A DNA stretch of 64,000 bases from Epinephelus fuscoguttatus (lineage: Eukaryota > Chordata > Actinopteri > Perciformes > Serranidae), in NCBI RefSeq assembly GCF_011397635.1, contig NC_064775.1:16536954-16600953 (forward strand), written 5' to 3'. The first letter of the stretch is position 1; every line of letters begins with the position of its first letter. Below the pieces are notes generated by a model. The model was not told the DNA's origin, searched no databases, and saw only the letters and a program-made list of their open reading frames with translations. A program made the translations under genes and the position numbers. Below are positions 23,881-35,933 of this stretch, in pieces.

Positions 23881-25537
23881 GTCTACTGCCGTCTGGCTTT
23901 GAAGAGAGATAAAATCTGATTAAACATCCAAAAGGGTGTATGACTCTTGGCTTTAAATGACTTGCTAAGCCTCAAAGCAAGAAACACTTGAACACTTAAA
24001 TCTCATTCAGTCTGAGTCAAAACCCACCATATGATTGTACATCATCAGCATGTGAGGGTGTTGTTTTCATTATATATCTCCCATACCCGGGGGTTTATGA
24101 GACAGCAATCAGAATGTGCCGACACAAAAACTGGAGCGCAGTTTCATGAGAGTGTTAATACCTTTTCACAAAAGGAATGTTTTCACATCCAGACATGGGA
24201 AATCTGTGGTTCCTGTTTCTGCTCGGTGTGTGGAGGCTGAGGCGACACTGAAAGGAGGCAGGTCTGGAACAGATCCATGCTTAATGGAAGTCTGGGCTTT
24301 TCTAGATCATTATCAGTGGCTGAATATATGTATAAAATAGACATCACCACCCATCAGGGCTTCCGTTATAGCCTGCAGACATGAGGAATCAGGGCTGTCA
24401 TAACAGAAATTTAACTTAATTCAACATAAAATACACATCAGTGCAAGACACCTTTTGCTGATGCAAGCTGGTGATGACTGCAAGGGCAACTGGCTGTGGC
24501 AGACAAGATGCCAACTACAAGCTGGGCTACTCCCATATCCACAAGCCATGGCCATGGGCAAGACATGAGCCAATATATGAATGCGCAAATATGACTTCAG
24601 TTAAAATTCTCTACACATCTACATGTTAAATCCCCATCCTTTCCTCACAGGTTAGTCTGCTCTCCTGTGCTGCAGTGAATAGCTGGGGGGCAGCGCCGGT
24701 TTCAGCACCATACAGGCGTGGACCAGAACAAAAGGCGCAGGCTGCTGCAGCGGACAGAGGCGCACCAGGACGCAGCAACACAGCCACAAATAAACAGCGA
24801 CTAAAACGCAGTTTCACACATTTCCACACGTGCACACACTCAATTTTTACTCTTAAATCACTTGAAAGCCACAGTGAGTTAGAAACTCCCTGTCGAGATT
24901 GCGCGCCATCATTTTACATCTCTAAATCCACGCATAACTGTACATCACACACATACACATACACACAGCTGAGGATTAGTGGACAGCAACATTAATGTAC
25001 TTTGACTTTTAATTTTAAAGAAACTTTTACAGCTGCCTGTGCTGCATTAAAATAACTGAAACTCTACATGCATGCTTGTTGGTATTTATTATAAGGCAAG
25101 TAAATGACAAACAAAGAGCTTGAGCTCTTACCTGGAGGTTTAGGCTGCTGAGCGGCACTAATACCCTTGTGTGTGTGTGTGAAGGCAGAGAGCTGTAGTG
25201 ACAATGAGAGCGGTATGGGGCCCTCTGATCCCTCCCATCGCAAATTAAGCTACCGTAAATGCAGCAGTGTAGGCGCAGCAGGATTATGTGGATGTGCATG
25301 ACAGGGCAATCCCTCCTATATGGCATATGTGCAACATTTTTATGAGTGTAAATGCAACAAAGACATGCAGATATACACTGATATGAAGCCAGACAGGTGC
25401 AAGGAAACGTAGAATCATGGTTAAAGAGGGTTTTGCATGTCTATAATGTGCTACTTTGCTGAAAGGGGATGCACTGTGTCCGCAGTAGAAATGAGTGCAG
25501 AGCTGAAAGCAGCGGGGTGTGGCTGTTGCTGAGGAAA
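23881..25537. other. gene-free stretch; isolated minus-strand splice donor near 25131
   Basis: No protein-coding exon was found. A perfect donor consensus on the minus strand (CTCCAG|GTAAGAG, plus strand ctcttacctggag at about 25126-25138) is preceded about 60 bases upstream by a CACTACAG acceptor-like site, but the piece between has no coding similarity. A CpG-richer patch lies at about 24690-24780. Confidence 0.3.
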
Positions 25538-25690
25538 CATGGAGAAGAGAGGGGGGGAAAGGAGAGAGGAGGAGAGGAGGAGAGGGAAGGGGATAATGTG
25601 GATGCGATGCCAAGGGGAGAGTGGGAAGGAGGGGCACGAGAGAAGATGGGAGGAAGAGGGGAAGAAAAAGGAGGGGTTGGAAAATGCATC
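25538..25690. repeat. polypurine tract (GA-rich)
   Basis: About 150 bases are almost entirely A and G on the plus strand (gagagaggaggagaggagga and similar), interrupted by a few pyrimidines. Such tracts can form triplex DNA and give spurious open frames on both strands. No gene was inferred here. Confidence 0.8.
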
Positions 25691-26039
25691 AGTGAGCAAT
25701 AGCTGCACTTCTGTCCTCCCCAGGTGAGGCGTGGTGGGGATGCCGTCTGCCTCCTCAACTGGCACTGATGTGGGTTTTTTGGGCATCAGGGAGTCAGACT
25801 GGCATGCTGTGCATATTCAGGCGCATACACCACATCCACAAAGAGTGATACATGGTACCCAGACATTGCTACAGCATGCTGTACCATATAATTTATAAAA
25901 CTGAGAAAGCTGCTTTAAATCTTCCAGACACATTCAACAGTCTGCTGTTGCCTGCTGAGTGTGCTGCATTGGAATCAAATGGACACTTGGTTATTTTTCA
26001 TTTGTCTGACCCATTTATCCATCCATCTGCTGCCACCTA

Positions 26040-26195
26040 TTGGTGGGTGTGAGGAAATGCACAGGGGATGGTGTCTCGCAAGTTTTTCTTCAGTTTAGGA
26101 GATATACTGGGAAGGGTCAGTTTTTTTTCCCCAGATGGGGACTTGAACCGACGACCCCTCTGGTTCCCAACCCAAGTCCCTATGGGCACTTCATT
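26040..26195 (-). mobile_element. tRNA-derived SINE fragment, minus strand
   Basis: On the minus strand the sequence contains gggttgggaaccagaggggt then CGTCGGTTCAAGTCCCCATC, a clear RNA polymerase III box B (GGTTCAAGTCC), followed by a body segment. The tRNA-like 5' half is shortened, so this is a SINE rather than a tRNA gene. Confidence 0.6.
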
Positions 26196-26341
26196 TACAT
26201 CAATTCATCTTTAACTCTCTCAATCACATGCCTCAAATTCACACCCTGACATACTCTCAAGATCTACCTGTAATCTGATGTAAAATATTAGTTTATTTGT
26301 AATATATGTCTCAGATGTATGGAAAAAGCATTATCTTGTGA

Positions 26342-26512
26342 GAATGGAAATCTGCCTCCCCTCCTTGCTTTACAAAATGGCTAAATGACATGGTTTCTTG
26401 TCTACATCTTGAGGAATTTCAGAACACTCTGTCCAACTCCCTCATCAAGTTTTATAAAATGTGGAGACCTTTTATTGAACATATCAAAAAGATGAGGACT
26501 CAAGCTGACTAA
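26342..26512 (+). pseudogene. C-terminal end of an L1-like LINE ORF2 (5'-truncated)
   Basis: One continuous plus-strand frame of 56 codons ends at TAA (26510-26512). It carries the pattern of L1-clade ORF2 C-termini: EWKSASPPCFTKWLNDMVSC, then a short spacer, then FYKMWRPFIEHIKK. An A-rich tail region follows to about 26580. The element is severely 5'-truncated, as is usual for LINE insertions. Confidence 0.6.
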
Positions 26513-27671
26513 CCATATTGGACTACTTCCTTGCATTGGACTGTACACTGTGCTTGGGTCATACAAATAAACTGTGTCAATATCTGAACTTGCAATGAAG
26601 CAAAATCCTCATTTGGGTAGCTGTGTTCAGTCTCTTACTCTCAGCTCTGAAATTTTCTGTAATTATTTTCCATATTACAGGATTCAGACACATAAATTTG
26701 AATATTCTGTTGATTCTGAAAAATACTGCACAGTTAAACATTGTGTGAACTTCATTTATTTCATCAGGTGGACAGCCATAGTTGGACAATTTCAGTGTTG
26801 ACATAAAGGCACATAGATCTGATTAATTAATCTTTTATGCAGCTACATACTCAACACAATATCAATAAACAACCCAATCATTTACAAAAATACTTTCTGG
26901 CTGGAATCTATTATTTTTAGTGCAATATATACAATATATTCTATACACACGACTACCGCTACAGTGAGTGGACAGAAGCAAACATAAAAATAAGTTGTTG
27001 TTTTTTGTACCAACAATGTGAAATACAACATGTTTGACTGAGGTCATTGAAGGTTTTGTTCATACAATGCTTAGCATTTTGTGCTCTGTCTATTTTCTGT
27101 CAGCCTTTAAAATCAACAAATTTAATTTTCCATCTGTAAGAGGTAGGTCATTCAAGGCACACGGCATTCATGATAGACTATTACCCTTGAAACCTTGTGC
27201 AATCATGTTAGCTAGGTAACCCTTAATTACTGTGCAGCACCGGTTTATAACAGCGAGGCAAACTAGTAAGCTAACAGTTACGTGCTATTGATACACACTG
27301 GCCAGTAAGCTGTATTATTATTTCAAGTGTACCAACATCCTTGTGAGCCACAGTGGATTGCTTTGTAATTTTTCGAGCATGAGATTCAGAAATACCATCC
27401 ACTTCAGAGACAAACATGATGTATGAATGAATAAAAAGGTAAGTTTATAGATGGCACTTTAGACTGCCCTACATTACCTTACTGTAGGCCCAGTTTAACA
27501 AGCAACTTTCAACAATAGGACGATATGCAGTAGGGGTCCCTGCTCTGTCTAAGAAACCCCAGAGACACCTGCTTTAACCCAATTTACACAAATGGTGAAC
27601 TAAGAAAAAACACCTGTGCAAAGCATCCCACTTTCCCCAGTGCGCCTCCACCGTGAAAACATCCAAAGTTC

Positions 27672-30600
27672 TCACTTCTGGCTGACGATGGTGCGGGCGA
27701 TGAGCTCTTTCATGATCTCGTTGGTGCCTCCGTAGATAGGCTGAATACGGGAGTCCACAAACGCCCTGGAAAAACAAAGCGAGACAAGTCCAGCAACTTG
27801 TAGAAGGACTGGAATACGAACAATGTGGCGTTCTTCCCTGATGTTATACCGACCCTCTGGTACACAGCTTATGTGGTACTTACTTGGCAATGGGGTATTC
27901 CCACATGTAGCCCCAGCCTCCGTGGAGCTGCAGGCACTGAGTGGCCACCTTAATCTGGAGGTCAGAAGCCCTGGAGAGAAGGTGAAGGACATTAGCAAAT
28001 GGCTGCAACATAGCCTGTTTTTTTTTAAAGATGAGAAGCTAACACATTCTCACCAGAACTTGGCCATGGAAGCTGTTGCGGCATCCAGGCGTTTCTCAGC
28101 GTGGAGCTGAAGGCAGTTATCTATGAAGGATCGGCCCACACAGATTTCAGTCTTCAACTCTGCCAGCTTGTGTTGAACAGTCTGTGAAGTAAAATTAGAT
28201 GCAATGATATTTATTCTCTTACGTTTTGACTGGTATGGAGCGTGTGATGAAGATATCTCAAAACAGTAGCTTTAGGTAAACCTTAACTTCTGAAACTCTT
28301 GTCTGCCAGTTACAGTTTAAACAGTACATAACACACAGGTAAAAACACAAGATTCAGAAAAAACCTTGTTATACAGACCTGGAGATGAGCGACCGTCTTG
28401 CCGAAAGCTTTCCTCTGCATCACGTAGTTCCTGGTTTCCTCAAACATGAACTCACAGCTCGCAATGGCCATGCCAGCAATCACCAGACGCTCCTTCGCCA
28501 TAAAATGATAACAAGATTTACTATCAGACAGGCTGAACCGAAGCAATTACAGAGTTCCTTGGGTGGAGGTATCTCTGTAGTAAAACAAGAAACAACTAGA
28601 AACAAGTTCATGCAGGCTCAGATTACCATTCGAAGTGTTTGACAACATTATGGAAAGGATCCCTACAGAGATAGACCTTTCTGTTGAAGAGAAAGATGCT
28701 TTTTGTTGAACCAGAAACCGCCATCACCAAACCCACCAGACTCCATTCAAGTAAAGTGATTTTAGCATGTATAGAACCAGCATTATTTCACATTTAACTG
28801 TATGAATTAAGGGTTTATTTCAACAAACCAAGAGTTGGTGATTGTTGAAACAGTGGAAAAATGAACCAAGATGCCTTTTGTGAGTTTCATTTTTTTTCTG
28901 TAGACTTGGGATGAGGTGTGTTTTATGATGATAAAATTACTGTTATTTCAAATGGGGTCTGGTGGGCTGTTTGTGGTGAAACAAAAAGGATCTTACTCTT
29001 TAACAAAAAGGTCTATCTCTGTAGGGATGCTTTCTATAATGTTGTCAGACACTTATAACAACAATCTGAACCTGTCAGTGGCAAAAATAAGCACTTTTAG
29101 TGGACATAAATTGATGGTGCACAATTGCCCTTCAACGTCACATTGCAGGGCGTTTTGTGGCTGTCAGATGCAGCCCTCTCGCTCAATGCTGGAGCAATTT
29201 CAAAAATAGTTGTTCCCATTAGTCACTTAGACTCAAATGCATGGTAAAATAGGGTTCAGGTAGAAAATACAATAAGTTACCCTTTCAGTGAATGAGTTCA
29301 ACATTTTCCTGTCACCTGAGGCAGTTCGTTCATCAGGTAGTAGAAACCCTTGTTGAGTCCTCCCAGGAGGGCGCTAGCTGGGAGTCGCACATCCTCAAAA
29401 AACAGTTCAGCTGTGTCCTTTACAAGAAGAAGAAAAAAATAGTGAGATGACAGAATCACAGTCTCCTGACATCAATCTTTCACATGACCTTTAGCAGGAT
29501 TGAAGAAGATTTAAGGAGCTCCAGTACCTGGGCCTTCAGACCGATCTTCTCCAGCTTGCGTCCTTTTTGGAAGCCCTTCATGCCATTCTCCACTAGAAAC
29601 AGACTGATGCCATGTGCCACTGACTTTGCCTCACGGTTAGTCACAGCCACAACCACCACTAAGTCAGCCATCCAACCATTTGTGATGAACACCTGGAAAG
29701 GTGAAAGCGAAAAAGAGTTCAGGGTGATGTTGAGATCGGATGGAATGACAGTTTTGCTTTTACAGCTCATTACCTTGCTGCCATTGAGGATCCAGTCGCT
29801 GCCATCCTTCTTGGCGTACGTCTTCACACCTTGAAGATCACTGAAAAGATAGAGATGCCGTGTCATCAAAGCTACACAACACCATCGCTGATGTTTCATC
29901 TATGCTCGAGTCCTGACCTGCCTGCTCCCGGCTCTGTCATGGCAATAGCGCCGATGCATTTCCCAGCAGTCATGTCAGGGATGAAGCGTTCAATCTGTTC
30001 CTTGCTACCATAGTTGGAGATGTAGGGCATGACGATGTCGGAGTGCAGGAGAAAACCCGGCCCTGAGCAGTTGGAGTACATTCTGAAGGGCAAAAAAAAA
30101 AAACAAACAAAAAAAACCCCCCTGATTAAAAATAGTTTGATCTTTGATATGATGGATGTTTTCAAATTTCCAAAGCAACTTACTGCTCCTCCCACACGAC
30201 AGCCGCAGAAAACACGTCTGCTCCGATGCCACCGTGCTCCTCTGGTATCAACACTCCTAGCATCCCTTGCTCACCAGCCTTCTCCCACACCTCCCTGCTC
30301 ACCTGACCTGCCTTCTCCCACCTGGAACATGGAAAAGGGGATTATAGTGAGGTGGGAAAGTAACTGATTAATTCTGCATTTCTTTGTGGTTGTTCTGAGC
30401 ATGTGCCATGCTTCCACCTACTCCTTGTGGTGTGGAGCCACTTCATCTTGAAAGAAGCGCCGGACACTTTGTCTGTAGATATCATGGTCCTCAGTAAAGA
30501 TCCGGCGGGTCCCGATGTCCATCAAGGTCTTGGCACTGGAGGTTTCTAGACGGGTTGATGGGGCAGGCTGCCCATGATCCTGGGCTTGACTGTGCTGTAG

Positions 30601-33116
30601 CCTGGGAGGAATTACAGAAATGTAACCAACCATACTCTTCTTGAATGCCAGCAAGTGGCTGATTTGGCAGCCCATGGCAAATAATTTCACTTTGGTAAAG
30701 CAGCAGGTGATCATGGATAGTTTGATATTGTAAGTTTAAGATGCTAACATTAGCATGACAGGCAGGCAGAAACTAATGTTTATTCTCATCATCATTTGTT
30801 CCTGTTTGATTATCTTCTCTATTAATTGTGAAATGTAAAAAAAAACAAACAGACAATAACAAAGGAAGCAAAGTATAATTTCCTAAAGCTCAATGCAATG
30901 TCGTCAAATGTCTTGTTTTGTCCAACTAGCACTCAAAAACCTAAAAACAGTCAGATAATTGTCATATAAGACAACAACTAAAAACAACTAAAACTAGTGC
31001 ATACCCATTGGTAGCTTTGTCACCTTCTACCTATGCCAATCCTCAATGCCTATGTGCAGTTTCACATAGATTGACCACGTCAGTGAGCAGAAAAACATGG
31101 GACAGACAGAATGACTGACTGACTGACTGACAGAATGACACACTGACAGTTTCTGTGATTATGTACAGCAAACCATACCATGACTTAGTCATACCAAAAA
31201 TTAGAAAAAAATAAATAAATAAATAAATAAATCAGCCAAAGGGGGAGCCACAGCGAGTTAAATTTCTCCAGTCACCTTGAGGCATCCTGTTCTACATATC
31301 TACCAAGTTTAGTAAAAATCAATATGGCGGTTAGGCCTAGATCAGAAATTAGTTCTCTAGCGCCCCCATTTTGTTTGATGAAGTGTTTTTCAAAAAATTC
31401 AAAATGGTGGAAAATCTATATAGCCGGAAGTTATGGGTTCTAGGCAAATTTGTTCCTCATGAGGAGAGGCATCTCTGTGCAAAGTTTCATGTCTCTACGA
31501 CATACGGGGCATGAGATATGCCCATTCAAAGTTTGCAATTTCAATCGGTTGCTAATATGGCCCCCCCATTCGCATCCTCCCATGACCCTCTACCACTGTG
31601 CCAGATTTCACATGGATTGACCAAGTCAGTGAGGAGAAAAACGTGGAACAGAGACACAATGACACACCCACAGACAGAGTTTTTGTCATTATATAGTAAA
31701 ATTATTAAATATTAAACAGTTCCAGATGTGTTTATAAGTCGATCCTTGAACTTATTTGAACCCTTTCAGCTCTACATGCGAGTTTAGCAATTTACACAAT
31801 TGTACCGGACATATTAACTTTGATTTTTTTACTTTCCTGTCAGAGCTTCATAACTATGGAACATTCTCCCATTGGAAATAAGAAACAGTGACATCCATCA
31901 CACATTCAAACAAAGGCGCAAGACCTGTTTTTCAGACAATCAGACATGAGAAAATCCTGTGACTTGTATCCTTTTATTGGTTTTAAAACATCTTGCCAAA
32001 GGACTGTAGTTGAAAATTAGCCAGCTGACCAACACAATGGGAATTTTCTTTCTTTCTTTCTCAAATGCTAATTCTGAATTTATTTTTTTCAGTGTACATA
32101 AATTAAGATCCAAAAATTCAAGATTCAGAAAAATATCAAATTAATTAATAGATGTTTGGAGTTGAGTTTTTGGATGTGAATTGGACCAGTCAAATGAGCC
32201 ATTAACCTAAATCTGATTTTTGAAAATGATGAAACTTGAATTTTTTTAGTCTGAATTCGTGAACATTGAATACAGTACATTAAAATTCAGCTTTTGACAT
32301 TGCAACAATATTTTAACAAACAATGAATACTTAATATTGAAATTTAAACACCTCTGAAATCATAGCATTGAAATATTTTACTGTGAAAACCATGAATCTG
32401 AATTTATTTATGAATTCGAGTATTTTTCCCCTCAATATTCACAAATTCAGATCCAAAAGTTCAAGTCTCAAACCTTAGAAAAAAAAAAAAATAAAATAAC
32501 AAAATAACAAATTAAAGTTACATTTTTGTATCTGTCTTTAGCCAATCAAATTACAGCCACCTGAGTCTATTTTTTAAGATTCATACAGTCGAATTTTTGG
32601 ATCTGAATTTACAAACACTGACAAAAACATAACTAAAACATCTCATATTTTAATTTCAAAGAGGTGAAGTCAAAAACAAAATAAAAATTATATTTTCAAA
32701 GTAAAAAAGTTTAATGCTACGAATTAATTGTTGGTTTTCTGATCATATCAATATTAAGTCAACAGTTGCTCAAAAAGTGACAACACAATGTCAGTGTGCC
32801 AAAGGTTGACTTCAACAGACAACTGCACGTCCGCTACAATCGATAAAATATACTATTTTCCAAGAGTGCAGCAGCCTTTCAATATTTAATATAACCGATG
32901 TTACTCGATAAAACTCAAACTGTGTCAGAATTCCGCATTTCTTGAAGTTAGCCATTAGCCCACTGACACATAACTCCACTTTCAAAGTAATATATCATTA
33001 TAAATGTATATATATCATATAATTTACCTTGCAGCAGCCACAGAGAGCACCTGTCCTCGCCCAGAGACATTTCTCAGTCCCAAAAGACAAGTTTTGCTGA
33101 CATATTTAAGAAACAT
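27672..33116 (-). CDS. acadl: long-chain acyl-CoA dehydrogenase, mitochondrial (ACADL), 11 coding exons
   Basis: FAD-dependent first step of long-chain fatty-acyl-CoA beta-oxidation in the mitochondrial matrix, passing electrons to ETF. Exons in transcript order: 33116-33028, 30601-30422, 30321-30184, 30082-29918, 29840-29774, 29692-29528, 29417-29316, 28492-28379, 28181-28054, 27970-27884, 27765-27672. All junctions are GT-AG with matching phase and sum to 1329 nt, 442 residues (human 430). Exon 1 encodes a basic, serine-containing transit peptide. Visible motifs are the first family signature [13 protein letters not shown] (about 183-195), catalytic Glu303 in PQERL (aligning with human precursor Glu291) as first codon of exon 8, the second signature starting [16 protein letters not shown] at 397, and the FAD-binding [10 protein letters not shown] near the C-terminus. 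Intron 1 is large (2.4 kb) and full of repeats. The 5' region is disturbed by a mobile element and carries a duplicate of exon 1. Confidence 0.97.
30985..31705. repeat. two direct copies of a dispersed repeat in acadl intron 1
   Basis: The segment tttcacatagattgaccacgt ... gaggagaaaaac-type sequence at about 31059-31140 recurs at about 31605-31690 (tttcacatggattgaccaag, then tcagtgaggagaaaaacgtg). Between them lie an (AAAT)n run at 31209-31235 and phrases such as aaagtttcatgtctctacgac that mark a fish interspersed repeat. No coding frame is present. Confidence 0.55.
32040..32720. repeat. AT-rich interspersed repeat, copy in acadl intron 1
   Basis: Contains aagatccaaaaattcaagat on the left and the reverse motif gaatttttggatctgaattt on the right. 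These motifs recur in copies at 40.2-41.0, 44.1-44.7, 58.1-58.7, 61.9-62.6 and 63.46-63.64 kb. The opposed motifs make the repeat partly self-complementary. Confidence 0.65.
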
Positions 33117-33535
33117 CTTGGATTAAAGCAGGAGGACGATGACACTGGTCACGTAGAGAGGTAGAAGCAAACAAGTCAAAGATCGTATGAGTAGGCAAGA
33201 TGGATCATAGACATATATACATAGACGCCGCATCGACTGCCTGAGCGCGTCCTCGCCGGCCGCCATCTTGGATGGGTCTCGCTTCGCCTCCACAGTGCAT
33301 TCACTTCTACTGAGGAAGGAGCTGTATGCACAAGTAAAATACAATAACTCGCTGAATTTTCGACTGATTTTCACGCGGTTTGGTTTGTTACAAACGGCAC
33401 ACATGTAGTTATGATACAGGATGCTTTCGTACATTAAAAATGCGGGATTTCATGCTTTAATACTTCCTACAGATAGCAACAGCATGTTATTTAGGTCACA
33501 ACACAGTTATTTTATTCACCTCAACCCCAGAGTGG

Positions 33536-33550
33536 GATATATATATATAT

Positions 33551-33585
<35 letters not shown>

Positions 33586-33600
33586 TACACACACATATAT
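33536..33600. repeat. (TA)n / (GATA)n microsatellite
   Basis: A (TA)n run followed by about eight GATA units and further TA repeats, immediately inside the left arm of the long-inverted-repeat element. A matching (TA)n run lies at about 35540-35582 inside the right arm. Confidence 0.95.
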
Positions 33601-33610
33601 ATACTGTTTC

Positions 33611-34643
33611 AGCTATCGCACTGAGACCTGCCATCTTCAGAAGTTTTCTGATGACTCTGCTATAGTTGGATGTATCACCAAGGGTGATGAGGATGAGTAC
33701 AGGGCTGTTGTGGATAACTTTGTCACATGGTGTGAGCAGAACCATCTGCAGCTCAACGTGGCAAAGACAAAGGAACTGGCGGTGGATCTGAGGAGGACCA
33801 AGACACCGGTGACCCCTGTTTCCATCCAGGGGGTCAGTGTGGACATTGTGGAGAGCTATAAGTACCTGGGGGTACACATTGACAATAAACTGGACTGGGT
33901 TAAGAACACTAATGCTCTCTACAGGAAGGGCCAGAGCCGTCTCTATTTTCTGAGGCGACTGAGGTCCTTCAACATCTGCCGGACTATGCTCAGGATTTTC
34001 TATGAGTCTGTGGTGGCCAGTGCTATCCTCTATGCTGCTGTGTGCTGGGGCAGCAGGCTGAGGGTGGCGGACGCCAACAGACTCAACAAACTGATCCGCA
34101 AGGCCAGTGACGTCGTGGGAATGGAGTGTGACTCTCTGATGGTGGTGTCAGAGAGGAGGATGCTGTCTAAGCTAAGAACTATCTTGGACAATGTCTCACA
34201 CCCACTCCACCATGTGCTGGTCAGGCACAGGAGTACTTTCAGTGGGAGACTCATACCACCAAGATGTACCACTGAGCGCCACAGGAAATCATTCCTGCCT
34301 GTGGCCATCAAACTGTACAACTCCTCCCTCTGAGTGGCCCTGTGACTATTTCACACACTGCAATAATTTAATCTAACTTGTGCAATAACCCCATTCACCC
34401 TGACTGTATATATTTTGTTTGTGTAAATAATCTTGTTCAGTCTACAATATATATATATGTATATATATATATTTATTTAAGTTTATGTTTGTTAATAATT
34501 CCTGTTTATTTAACTCTATATTTGTTAATACTAATGTTTAAATTTCTTATATTTTCACGTATCTTTCCTCTCTTGCAAGGAGCAATAGTAACATAAACAA
34601 TTTCCCCTCGGGGATCAATAAAGTATTTCTGTATTTCTGTATT
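33611..34643 (+). pseudogene. L2-like LINE, 5'-truncated reverse transcriptase C-terminal part
   Basis: A plus-strand frame runs from about 33611 to the TGA at 34331-34333. It reads LQKFSDDSAIVG (the reverse-transcriptase catalytic DD box, with Ser for Ala in the usual FADD), then LQLNVAKTKELAVD, YKYLGVHIDNKLDW and LYFLRRLRSFNICR, the standard order in L2/CR1-group LINEs. The 3' untranslated part ends with ggggatcaataaagtatttc and a short ttctgta repeat, typical of fish L2/Maui tails. The upstream catalytic domain and endonuclease are missing, so it cannot be active. It sits inside the long-inverted-repeat element. Confidence 0.85.
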
Positions 34644-34754
34644 TTAACACAATATACACAATACAAAACGTAGTATAGCATATTAATAAATTTATTAATA
34701 TATTTTAATAAAGAAAAAGCTCTATTGTTGATTGAGTTTATTTCTTACACACAC

Positions 34755-34866
34755 TCTCTTTTATACCCACAGCCATCAGACTTAATAAATCTTCGTTAAA
34801 TAGATGATCTTACAGACTTCTTTGAAATTTTCTTTTCGGGGATTATTAAAGTTATTCTTATTACAC
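34755..34866 (+). mobile_element. LINE 3'-tail fragment
   Basis: Contains acccacagccatcagactta and ttcggggattattaaagtta, the usual end of a LINE 3' untranslated region. No coding part remains. Confidence 0.45.
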
Positions 34867-35069
34867 TGACTGCTGTGATCCCTCAAAAGTAGTAAAAAAC
34901 ATTTTCAGTATTTACATAAACACTGAAATTAATTTTGGTATTGGTATTATAACTATGAAAATGGGACTGTGGTCAAGATAATTTGAAAAAAGATACAGAA
35001 GGATGAGCAGCAGGGGATATTTGCAGCACAGCTGGTGGAAAAGTGAGTATGTGCACAAAGGTGTGCTAG

Positions 35070-35455
35070 GCAAGGCAAGGCAAGGCAAGGCAAGTTTATT
35101 TGTATAGCACAATTCAACACAAGGTAGTTCAAAGTGCTTTACAGAGACATTAAAAGCAACAAGACACCATTTAAAACAATAAAAACAGTCGATTGAAAAG
35201 GGAAATAGAAATTGAGAATGATAATGATAATAATAAAATACAGTAACATAAAATAAAAACAGGCTCAATACATTGAACTGTCAGGATAAGAAAAGAAGTA
35301 GAATAATAAAAGGCATAAATCAGCAGTGTGTGGTTAAAAAGTACGGGCAGTAGAATACAGCAAGTAAGTATTTAATCTAAGAGTACGCTTCAGTAAACAA
35401 TAGTGTTTTTAGCCCTGATTTAAAGGAGCTGACAGTTTGAGCAAACCTCAGACCT
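35070..35455 (-). mobile_element. LINE 3' end with (GCCTT)n tail, minus strand
   Basis: On the plus strand it begins with five aaggc units then aagtttatttgtatagcaca and caaagtgctttacagagaca. This is the reverse complement of a very common fish LINE/SINE tail. The upstream part on the minus strand (gctcctttaaatcagggcta) belongs to the same untranslated region. No coding remains. Confidence 0.6.
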
Positions 35456-35538
35456 ACATATTATGTGATACATAATATGCTATACTGTGTTTTCTATTGT
35501 GTATATGGTGTTTATACAGTATGTTTATACAGTATATA

Positions 35539-35585
<47 letters not shown>

Positions 35586-35933
35586 ACTCTGGGGTTGAGG
35601 TGAATAAAATAACTGTGATGTGACCTAAATAACATGCTGTTGCTATCTGCAGAAAGTATTAAAGCATGAAATCCCGCATTTTTAATGTACGAAAGCATCC
35701 TGTATCATAACTACATGTGTGCCGTTTGTAACAAACCAAACCGTGTGAAAATCAGTTGAAAATTCAGTGAGTTATTCTATTTTACTTGTGCATACAGCTC
35801 CTTCCTCAATAGAAGTGAATGCACTGTGGAGGCAAAGCGAGACCCATCCAAGATGGCGGCCGGCGAGGACGTCGGCTCCAATAGGCAGCGGCAGTCAATG
35901 CGGCGTCTATGTATATATGTCTATGAGATGGAT

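Larger units (their letters stand above)
33206..35925. mobile_element. 2.7-kb long-terminal-inverted-repeat element 90 bp upstream of the acadl start codon
   Basis: The outer arms 33206-33540 and 35579-35925 are inverted copies with only scattered differences and one indel of about 12 bp. Both begin CATAGACATATATACATAGA read inward. The ends are flanked by a perfect 8-bp duplication, agatggat at 33198-33205 and 35926-35933. Each arm ends internally in TA-rich repeats. The centre holds an L2-like LINE fragment, LINE tails and microsatellites, and no transposase for its own mobilisation, so it is non-autonomous. An 8-bp duplication fits hAT, P or Merlin-like mechanisms; the superfamily is unresolved. 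The arms carry gccgccatcttggatgggtc, a segment I associate with fish repeats. Confidence 0.88.

Noticed and set aside
25441-25786. Overlapping open frames rich in Ser/Pro on the minus strand and Gly/Glu/Arg on the plus strand
   Set aside because: Products of the polypurine/polypyrimidine tract; they appear in several frames at once.
1-27000. Expectation of KANSL1L or another conserved gene next to acadl
   Set aside because: No exon with family similarity and splice sites could be identified; the interval may be intergenic or part of a very large intron.
29484-29834. 116-codon open frame on the plus strand
   Set aside because: It is antisense to acadl exons 5 and 6 and has no independent support.
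33553-33584. Regularly spaced short repeats that might suggest a CRISPR-like array
   Set aside because: A plain GATA microsatellite without unique spacers in a vertebrate genome.
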